Part shown: positions 39,751 through 45,630 of the stretch, piece after piece | Position numbering within the stretch: the first letter of the stretch is position 1 | Layout of the letters: each line of letters begins with the position of its first letter | Source: JBCCEJ01 sp039030335 | GTDB lineage: Bacteria > Pseudomonadota > Gammaproteobacteria > HK1 | NCBI GenBank assembly: GCA_039030335.1 | Contig: JBCCEJ010000048.1 | Span: 1-45,630 of the forward strand | Direction: 5' to 3' | DNA length: 45,630 bases | Made by a program: the position numbers and the translations under genes | Notes under the pieces: generated by a model | Databases searched by the model: none | What the model was told of the DNA's origin: nothing | What the model saw: only the letters and a program-made list of their open reading frames with translations

Positions 39751-40602
39751 TCAGGCAAGCGATGAGCGGGCCTCGCGTTGCCGGAGCATCTCGAACAGCG
39801 CGATGCCAATGGCAACCGACATGTTGAGACTCTCCATCCGGCCCGGCATCGGGATGCTGGCTACTACGTCGCACAAACTGCGCGTAAGCTGCCGCATGCC
39901 GTCGCCCTCGGTTCCTGCGATGAGCACGTGCGGAGTCGACAGGTCGAGTTGATAGATGGAGGTTGGCGAACCGCCATCGAGCCCTAGCAACGGCAAGCCG
40001 AGTTCGCGCAGCGCGCGGAGAGCTCGCGCCAGGTTGGGAACCGGGTAAACCGGCACGAGTTCGGCGCCACCGCTCGCAACCTTACGGGCAACTTCCGTCA
40101 ATGGTGCCGCCCGCGATCGGGGAAGCACCAGACCGGCTGCGTCGACCGCGGCCGCGCAGCGCAGCGCCGCGCCGAGGTTGTGGGGGTCGTCCACGCCATC
40201 GAGCACCAGTACATCGCGCGGCGCCCGTGTCAGTTCGTCTAGCAATGTTCGAAAATCCGGCGGCGGCCTCGACCGCATACGCAGCACAATACCCTGGTGG
40301 CGAGTGCCGGCCGCCATGGCCTCCAAAGTCGGCCCTGGGACCAACTGCGCGCTGACACCGAGCGCGGCGGCCAACTCCATTGCCTCCTGGAGCCTGCGCT
40401 CGGCGTCCCCGCGTTGTATGAACACTTCGAGCACATCCGTCCCGCGCTCGGCGAGCGCCGCCATCGCCGCGTGCTTGCCTGCCACCCAATCCCCGTCCGC
40501 GCGCGCAACGCGAGCTGAGCCGGGAACCTCCGCGCGGTTTGCACGACGGCTGCCGGCCCGCCCGGGCCGGCGCGCGCCGCTGTTACCCTGACCTCGACTC
40601 AT
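39751..40602 (-). CDS. rlmB: 23S rRNA (guanosine-2251-2'-O)-methyltransferase
   Basis: SPOUT/TrmH-family enzyme methylating G2251 in the ribosomal P-loop. 283 residues; a basic N-terminal extension of about 35 residues precedes the usual start (WVAGKHAAMAALAERG). Substrate-binding domain to about 115, then the knotted SPOUT domain: VLDGVDDPHNLGAALRCA, GTEGDGM and IPMPGRMESLNMSVAIGIALFE (in part). ATG 40602 overlaps the rnr stop by 4 bp (ATGA), the conserved rnr-rlmB coupling. Confidence 0.96.
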   Translation of the reverse strand: MSRGQGNSGARRPGRAGSRRANRAEVPGSARVARADGDWVAGKHAAMAALAERGTDVLEVFIQRGDAERRLQEAMELAAALGVSAQLVPGPTLEAMAAGTRHQGIVLRMRSRPPPDFRTLLDELTRAPRDVLVLDGVDDPHNLGAALRCAAAVDAAGLVLPRSRAAPLTEVARKVASGGAELVPVYPVPNLARALRALRELGLPLLGLDGGSPTSIYQLDLSTPHVLIAGTEGDGMRQLTRSLCDVVASIPMPGRMESLNMSVAIGIALFEMLRQREARSSLA

Positions 40603-42824
40603 CGGCCCGAATGCCTCCGGCGTGCGCCGCGCCGGCGCCGCGGCTGGAAATCACTTTCGACCAGTGCGAAATCGATCTTGCGTTCGTCCAGATCCACCCG
40701 CGCAACCTGCACATACATGCGGTCGCCCAACCCAAACCGCTGCTTGGTTCGCTGCCCGCGAAGACTGCGCTCCACCGGGTCGTAGTGAAAATAGTCCGAT
40801 CCAAGACTGCTGACATGGACCAGCCCCTCGACGTGCATGCCGTCGAGTTCTACGAACAGCCCAAACGTGGTGACAGCCGTGACCGTGCCATCAAAGCGCT
40901 CGCCAAGCTTGTCGAGCATGTACTCGCATTTGAGCCAGGCCACGACATCGCGGGTCGCGTCGTCTGACCGTCGTTCAGTGCGTGAGCATCCGGCCGCCAG
41001 TTCGGCGAGTCCCTCCGGTACGGGCTGCCAGACTGCCGCGCCCGGAACCTTCAGCGCGTGTTTGATCGCGCGGTGAACAACCAGATCGGGGTAGCGCCGG
41101 ATGGGCGAAGTGAAATGGGCGTAGTGCTCCAGAGCGAGGCCAAAATGGCCCAGTGCACGTGCGTCGTACCGCGCCTGCGGCAGGCTGCGCAACAGCATCG
41201 AACGCAACGCGGGCGCATCTGCGCGGCCATCGATGCGCTTGCTGAGGCTCGCGAAATGATGCGCTTCAGGTGCAGCGCCGCCACCGAGGCGCAACCCCAG
41301 CGGTTGCAGATAATCACGCAACTCGAGCAGTTTGTCCGGCTTCGGCCGTTCGTGCACGCGATACATGCCGGACGCCTTGCGGCGCTCCAGGAATCGGGCC
41401 GCGCAGACATTCGCCGCGATCATGCACTCTTCGATGATGCGGTGCGCGTCGTTGCGCCTGACCGGCACGATGCGCTCGATCTTGCGCTCCGCACCGAAAA
41501 CGATCTGGGTTTCCGTGGTTTCGAACTCGATGCACCCACGGCGGCCGCGCGCCTTGGCGAACGCGCCGTAGAGGGCGTGCAAGGCGTCGATATGCGGCGT
41601 CAACGTGTGCCAGGCTGTGCGGTAGTCCGGATCGCGTTCAGCGACGATGGCCGCGACATCGTCGTAGGTCAACCGCGCGTGAGACTGAATTACCGCCTCG
41701 TAGAATCTGGACCGATAAACCTCACCATCGAGATTCACCAGCATTTCGCACACCATCGCGAGGCGGTCGACCGACGGATTCAGCGAGCACAGACCGTTGC
41801 TGAGCGCCTCGGGCAGCATCGGTACTACGCGCCCGGGAAAATAAGTCGAATTGCCGCGTGCCCTGGCTTCCTCATCAAGCGCGGTGCCAGGCCGTACATA
41901 GCTCGACACGTCAGCGATCGCGACCCACAGTCGCCATCCGCGCGGCGTCGCTTTGCAATGGACGGCGTCGTCGAAGTCTTTGGCATCAGCGCCGTCGATT
42001 GTAACCAACGGCAGCGCGCGCAAATCCACGCGACCTTCGATGGCATCCTCGCAAACGTGCTGCTGCAGCCCCTGCGTCTCGGCCAACATTGCGGCCGGCC
42101 ACTCGTGGGGAATGCCGTGGGATCTCACGGCGACGTCGATCTCCAGGCCGGGAGCCATCTCGTCGCCCAGTATCTGCACGACTTCGCCGACGGGCCGACT
42201 GCGCGTTGACGGCTGTTCCAACAGTCGTGCCACGACCATCTGACCATCGGCGGCCTCCAGGTCCTTACCCGGTGCTATCAAAACGTCCTGATGCAAATCG
42301 CGCCGGTCGGGGTACACGAACGCGGCACCGCGTTCACTGAAGAAACGCCCGACGATCTCCGTTGTATTGCGCTCCAGTACTTCCACCAACTTGGCTTCCG
42401 GGCGCGTGTTGCGGTTACTCGCGAGCCGCACGAGTACTCGATCGCCGTGCAGCAGGCTTCGCATTGTGCGCGGTGACATGAAGACATCATCACCGCCATC
42501 GTCCGGCTGAAGAAATCCGTAACCGTCGCGGTGGCTCAGCACGACGCCTCGAATCAAATCCATTTTCTCGATGAGTCCAAACTCGCCGGCGCGGTTACAG
42601 AGCAGTTCTCCGTCACGTTCCATGGCGAACAGTCGGCGTCTCAAGCCGTCGATCTGGTCCGGTTGTTCCAGACGCAGCTCCATCGCCAGTTGCTCTGCAG
42701 CGGCAGGCGCGCCGCGTGTGCTCAAATAGTTGTGCATCCACCGGCGGCTGGGAATGGGAAATGCGTAGCGGTCATCCCCGGCCGCCTCGGGATCTGCTGA
42801 CAGGCGCCAGCGTTTAGATGGCAT
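40599..42824 (-). CDS. rnr: ribonuclease R
   Basis: 3'-5' exoribonuclease able to degrade structured RNA. 741 residues, shorter than E. coli (813) mainly at the basic tail. Order: helix-turn-helix-like N-domain (NPIPSR-like FPIPSRRWM, about 22-75), two cold-shock domains (GYGFLQPDDGGDDVFM, about 101-116, and a second near 160-215), the RNB catalytic domain with DGADAKDFDDAVH (about 278-289), the S1 domain (about 640-720; TVTAVTTFGLFVELDG) and a short Arg-rich tail. GGAGGG precedes ATG 42824. A hairpin lies just upstream. Confidence 0.97.
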   Translation of the reverse strand: MPSKRWRLSADPEAAGDDRYAFPIPSRRWMHNYLSTRGAPAAAEQLAMELRLEQPDQIDGLRRRLFAMERDGELLCNRAGEFGLIEKMDLIRGVVLSHRDGYGFLQPDDGGDDVFMSPRTMRSLLHGDRVLVRLASNRNTRPEAKLVEVLERNTTEIVGRFFSERGAAFVYPDRRDLHQDVLIAPGKDLEAADGQMVVARLLEQPSTRSRPVGEVVQILGDEMAPGLEIDVAVRSHGIPHEWPAAMLAETQGLQQHVCEDAIEGRVDLRALPLVTIDGADAKDFDDAVHCKATPRGWRLWVAIADVSSYVRPGTALDEEARARGNSTYFPGRVVPMLPEALSNGLCSLNPSVDRLAMVCEMLVNLDGEVYRSRFYEAVIQSHARLTYDDVAAIVAERDPDYRTAWHTLTPHIDALHALYGAFAKARGRRGCIEFETTETQIVFGAERKIERIVPVRRNDAHRIIEECMIAANVCAARFLERRKASGMYRVHERPKPDKLLELRDYLQPLGLRLGGGAAPEAHHFASLSKRIDGRADAPALRSMLLRSLPQARYDARALGHFGLALEHYAHFTSPIRRYPDLVVHRAIKHALKVPGAAVWQPVPEGLAELAAGCSRTERRSDDATRDVVAWLKCEYMLDKLGERFDGTVTAVTTFGLFVELDGMHVEGLVHVSSLGSDYFHYDPVERSLRGQRTKQRFGLGDRMYVQVARVDLDERKIDFALVESDFQPRRRRGARRRHSGR

Positions 42825-43253
42825 TCATGCCCTCCATGTTATACAGGCGTCGGCCACGCCGACGCGTCCCTTTACCGTTGGCACGCAAACTTATGCCCCG
42901 CGTACCGAGAGTAGCGTAGCTCGGCGAAGCCGGGCCACCGCCGAATCGTGGAAAGCGCTTCGCACAGACCTGCGCCCGTGCGCACGACCCACGCCTTGGG
43001 CGCATCCAAGCGCCGCTCGCGGCGGAACAATGCCGGGCGGCGGGGCTCGGTTGTTGGCTATGCAAGAAGATGCCCGCGGCCCTCGGCTGACTGCACGGCC
43101 AGACGGCCGCGCAACCGCACGCGACGGGTTCGGCAGTTTGCCGTTACCGCACGGACTGGCCCCGCGGGGCAGCCGTTCGAGATAGCCAGATGGGTCGTGT
43201 ATGGCGAAGTGCTTAAAGGATTTTTTACAGCGAGATGCTGCTCTAGACTGGAA
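42825..43253. other. noncoding spacer between rnr and tRNA-Leu
   Basis: 429 bp. Open frames here (for example on + from 42948) show no recognisable protein and run across the tRNA. It holds the rnr leader hairpin (42847-42865) and a 12-bp palindrome GCCCCGCGGGGC (43159-43170) that could end the tRNA transcript. The TTTTTT at 43221-43226 is on the wrong strand to serve as a terminator tract for the tRNA. No second tRNA was found. Confidence 0.5.
42847..42865 (-). promoter_or_regulatory. leader hairpin upstream of rnr
   Basis: Perfect 7-bp stem GCGTCGG / CCGACGC closed by five bases, ending 22 bases before the rnr ATG and just before its GGAGGG ribosome site. Could stabilise or control the rnr mRNA; function is inferred from position only. 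Confidence 0.4.
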
Positions 43254-43338
43254 TGGTGCCGACCCCCGGACTCGAACCGGGACGCCTTACGGCACAGCCA
43301 CCTGAAGACTGCGTGTCTACCAATTCCACCAGGTCGGC
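43254..43338 (-). tRNA. tRNA-Leu (anticodon CAG)
   Basis: 85 bases on the minus strand, including an encoded CCA end. Acceptor arms GCCGACC and GGTCGGC pair fully, followed by A and CCA. The D-arm is TGGTGGAATTGGTAGAC, the anticodon loop CTTCAGGTG gives CAG, the variable arm is long (TGCCGTAAGGCG) as required for leucine, and the T-arm is GTCCCGGTTCGAGTCCGGGG in essence. Reads CUG codons, expected to be the dominant Leu codon in this high-GC genome. Stands between the MBL-CNB gene and rnr. Confidence 0.97.
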
Positions 43339-43348
43339 GAAGCCGGAA

Positions 43349-43354
43349 ATAATA
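43349..43354 (-). promoter_or_regulatory. candidate -10 element of tRNA-Leu
   Basis: TATTAT on the minus strand (43354-43349), 10 bases before the tRNA, followed by a GC-rich discriminator (CCGGC), as at stringently controlled stable-RNA promoters. The -35 region (TGGCGC at 17 bp) is poor and would lie just inside the spacer after the upstream gene. Confidence 0.35.
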
Positions 43355-43381
43355 CGCGACCTTTGGCCGTAGCGCCAGCCA

Positions 43382-45535
43382 TCACCCAGACGCCAGAACG
43401 GGCAGCGTCCAGTCGCACTGCTCGGCCCGTCCGTGTTTCTGTCGATAAGCACGAAGTCGATATCCGAGTTGGGGAATCTCCGCGCTCAGGCGACGTACAA
43501 CGTCTGTGTTGAAGCGCAGCAACACGCATCCTCGTTCCGAGTCCAACTCCTGCCATCCAGACGCTCCGAATGGCAGTTCGCCGCCCTCGTCCGCGACACC
43601 GAGTTCACGCCCGCCTTCGGCGGCTGCGCCGGACGCCAGGAGGTACCAATGCCCGGCGTCGCACGAAAACCTCGCGCCGCCCGGCACCTCCACCTCTTCT
43701 GCGACGTCGCACAGTCGCTCCACCACGGCCGTTGACAGCGACTGCAACAGCGGCACTGCGACCATGCGGTCGCGAATCTGCCATCGCCTGCGCAACTCCG
43801 GTACCAGCCCTTCGGCCTGTACGTAGGCGTGGAAAGTCTCTTCTGAAAACTCGCACAGAATAACCGGCGTGCGAGCCACGACGCTGGCATTGCGTGCGTA
43901 CACGCCGGTTACCGCAGCCATCTCACCAATGAAATCGCCAGCTTCTCGCGTTCCGACAACGCGACGGCGCTCTCCATCGTGGTAGATGACATCGCAATCG
44001 CCGAACAGTACGAGATACACGTTCCCGCGGCTCGACGAACCCTGTTTCAAAACGACATCGTCCCGATTGAACGGGATCATGCGCTTGTCGGACAGCAGAG
44101 CGTTCAGCCAGCGCCGCGGTACGGGTCGCTTGAAGTTCGCTTGAAAAAATTCGACTGCCCGGGTGGTGAGCAAATCGTCTTCGGCTTCAACGATGACGTA
44201 GCGCTTACCGGTGCTCGCGAGGGAAAAAGTCGTCGTAAAGCGATCGGGTAACCGGTCGACGTGCACGAACACCACGCGCTCGGCGCGGGAGTCGAGCGCG
44301 TCGGCCGGATCGCCATGGATGACACCCATACCGCCATCCGCCACCAGCAAGTCGAAATCATCGCGGTAGAGGCGGCGCAGATTTGCCTCGGTGCTTTCAC
44401 GTAGCAGCCCGGATGCCCGCATCTCCGCTATCTCACCGAAACTCTGATTGTCTCCGACGATACAGATCGAATGCCTGCGACCGAGGTGGTTCAGGCTGAA
44501 CGTGGCGCCGATCGTCGGAATACTGTGAACGGTGACGTGGGGTTCGATTTCGAGCCCGAAATACGTGATGGTCTCGCCAGGCACCAGTTCAACGAACTGA
44601 AAACACTCGGCAATAACTTCCGGCCGCCAGCCGAGCCCCATCGAGAGCTTGATAAGGAGCATCTCGTAGATCTCGCGCGTGGTCAGAAGTTCGACGCGCT
44701 GCGGCGACAGCATCAACGGAAACAGATTGCAATGATCGTCGTGCAGGTGCGTCAGCAACATGGACGTCACCTGGTTCTTCGATTGCCCGCGAGCCGACAG
44801 GTGCTGGTCGACGAACGGAATGCTGTCGATCAGCATCAGATTACCGTTGAAGTTCAGCACCATGCCGGTAGAAGCTTCCTCGGTCGAGAACCCGGATGCG
44901 CCGCCAAGGACATCCACGCCGAACGTGATGGCGACGCTCGGCGTCTGGTCGGCGTGCAGCGGGTAAGGAGGCACCGCGGTCGAATCGTCGTTCAAATCGA
45001 CCTTGAGCGTGCCGCCGTCGGCGGTCACGGAGAATACATCCCAGGACTCGTGGGCTATCGTCAGCCCGTCGACTTCGACGGGGCCGTCGTCCAGTTCATG
45101 AAACTCGAAGAAATCCCGGATCCCAAGCGGATTGCCAGAGGCGTCCTTCAATGCAAAGAAGTGCATCGCGTTCAGCCATTCTTCACGAAGTTCCGCCTCC
45201 GTTCCCCAGCGGATCAGCTCATCGCGGGTTGGCCCCAGCAAAGTAAGCCGAAGCACTTCGACCGCCTGCTCGATCTCGGCGCGGTAACCAACCAGACGCA
45301 GCTTGCGCCGCTCCTGCAAGCCGTTCGAGATAAACAGAAAGTGGTAGAGCGGAAACTCGATGTTGTTCAGCAGCACATCGCCGCTGGCCCGACTGTCGCG
45401 CAGCACCAGCGTATCGAGTCGGTGAATGTTGTGGCGGGCAAGCGACTTGATGACTTCTGGCGGTTGTCCGAACAGCAGTGTCCGTTCGCCTGAGACCACT
45501 ACCTGACAGCCGCTCATCGGATAGACAACTTGCAT
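43382..45535 (-). CDS. metallo-beta-lactamase-fold protein fused to cyclic-nucleotide-binding domains
   Basis: 717 residues, soluble. An unrecognised N-region (about 1-195) precedes an MBL fold (about 200-450): metal ligands THLHDDH (His263, His265, Asp267, His268), candidates His337 (TVHSIP), Asp362 (VGDNQ) and Asp400 (LLVADGG), and His425. A CNB domain follows (about 480-580) with a phosphate cassette FIGEMAAVTGVYARNAS, keeping Glu538 and Arg548. A second CNB-like fold (about 592-690) lacks the cassette and looks degenerate. Likely a hydrolase gated by cNMP; the substrate is unknown. It resembles but does not fit the class II phosphodiesterase signature. ATG 45535 follows GAGG. Lies 43 bp upstream of tRNA-Leu. 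Confidence 0.85.
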   Translation of the reverse strand: MQVVYPMSGCQVVVSGERTLLFGQPPEVIKSLARHNIHRLDTLVLRDSRASGDVLLNNIEFPLYHFLFISNGLQERRKLRLVGYRAEIEQAVEVLRLTLLGPTRDELIRWGTEAELREEWLNAMHFFALKDASGNPLGIRDFFEFHELDDGPVEVDGLTIAHESWDVFSVTADGGTLKVDLNDDSTAVPPYPLHADQTPSVAITFGVDVLGGASGFSTEEASTGMVLNFNGNLMLIDSIPFVDQHLSARGQSKNQVTSMLLTHLHDDHCNLFPLMLSPQRVELLTTREIYEMLLIKLSMGLGWRPEVIAECFQFVELVPGETITYFGLEIEPHVTVHSIPTIGATFSLNHLGRRHSICIVGDNQSFGEIAEMRASGLLRESTEANLRRLYRDDFDLLVADGGMGVIHGDPADALDSRAERVVFVHVDRLPDRFTTTFSLASTGKRYVIVEAEDDLLTTRAVEFFQANFKRPVPRRWLNALLSDKRMIPFNRDDVVLKQGSSSRGNVYLVLFGDCDVIYHDGERRRVVGTREAGDFIGEMAAVTGVYARNASVVARTPVILCEFSEETFHAYVQAEGLVPELRRRWQIRDRMVAVPLLQSLSTAVVERLCDVAEEVEVPGGARFSCDAGHWYLLASGAAAEGGRELGVADEGGELPFGASGWQELDSERGCVLLRFNTDVVRRLSAEIPQLGYRLRAYRQKHGRAEQCDWTLPVLASG

Positions 45536-45537
45536 CA

Positions 45538-45565
45538 GGTTGTAACCTCAACAGCGCTCACAACC
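45538..45565 (-). promoter_or_regulatory. inverted repeat overlapping the ribosome site of the MBL-CNB gene
   Basis: On the transcript GGUUGU and ACAACC (arms at 45565-45560 and 45543-45538) enclose 16 bases containing the GAGG ribosome site, ending two bases before the ATG. A stem would present the site in its loop. It could equally be a DNA operator. A TTGACG further upstream (about 45611-45616) lacks a matching -10. Confidence 0.3.
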
Positions 45566-45630
45566 GAGCCTGACCAGAGCCAGGCATGACGACCGGCGAC
45601 AGGCGCATCGTCAACGGTATTTCAATTCCC

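Noticed and set aside
41058..42209. 383-codon open frame on + opposite rnr
   Set aside because: Shadow of RNase R; no ribosome site or domain.
43221..43226. T6 tract as an intrinsic terminator of tRNA-Leu
   Set aside because: On the tRNA transcript this is an A-tract, and the adjoining stem (CAGC/GCTG) is only 4 bp.
42866..43253. A second tRNA or small RNA gene between rnr and tRNA-Leu
   Set aside because: No cloverleaf, T-arm GTTCGA consensus or promoter was found; only a 12-bp GC palindrome.
44471..45493. 340-codon open frame on + opposite the MBL-CNB gene
   Set aside because: Shadow of the conserved MBL domain, with composition typical of antisense GC-rich frames.

Overview
The window is a continuous stretch of ordinary chromosome from a high-GC gammaproteobacterium. 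I see no insertion sequence, prophage, CRISPR array or rRNA operon. The lineage call rests on RNase T, a homodimeric AceE with an E2 and an E3 that both carry lipoyl domains, the prfB-lysS order, glcDEF, and the ribosomal-protein/replication block tRNA-Leu, rnr, rlmB, rpsF, rpsR, DUF2232, rplI, dnaB, alr. Start codons other than ATG are common (TTG for xseA, rpsF and the DUF218 gene; GTG for argG, rnt, dinB and the LysR gene), which argues against an enteric. The genus cannot be fixed from this sequence; a deep-branching, environmental gammaproteobacterium is my inference.

Layout. 1-5.5 kb: guaB (3' end cut by the window edge) divergent from xseA, then a leftward rnt-lipA-DUF218 group whose last stop codon interlocks with that of xseA. 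5.7-11.8 kb: the pyruvate dehydrogenase operon aceE-aceF-lpd. lpd has an N-terminal lipoyl domain and is broken by a one-base insertion at 10734-10736. 11.8-15 kb: an alpha/beta hydrolase, an exported phytase-like/esterase-like protein and a class III adenylate cyclase with its own cyclic-nucleotide-binding (CNB) domain. 15-18.5 kb: a leftward M20 peptidase, dinB, CPBP-protease operon. 18.7-20.2 kb: argG coupled to a small DUF2007/zinc-ribbon gene. 20.3-24.2 kb: leftward prfB (with the programmed +1 frameshift), lysS and a class III CoA-transferase. 24.3-28 kb: a LysR regulator, a class I DAHP synthase and pyruvate kinase. 28.2-32.1 kb: glcDEF (glycolate oxidase). 32.2-34.5 kb: a cytoplasmic-type gamma-glutamyltransferase and an exported IalB-family protein. 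34.5-43.3 kb: alr, dnaB, rplI, DUF2232, rpsR, rpsF, rlmB, rnr and tRNA-Leu(CAG), all leftward. 43.4-45.5 kb: a 717-residue metallo-beta-lactamase-fold protein fused to CNB domains.

How the genes fit together. Pyruvate kinase, the PDH complex and lipoyl synthase (lipA lies directly across the divergent promoter region from aceE) form a pyruvate-to-acetyl-CoA theme. Glycolate oxidase adds two-carbon metabolism. The rest is information processing: RF2, LysRS, S6/S18/L9, DnaB, RNase R, RlmB, RNase T, ExoVII and Pol IV. The least conventional genes are two cyclic-nucleotide proteins about 30 kb apart. One is a cyclase whose sensor would bind cNMP; the other is an MBL-fold hydrolase with one intact-looking and one degenerate CNB domain. 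They could be the making and sensing (or destroying) sides of one cAMP circuit. This is a hypothesis based on domains, not on linkage.
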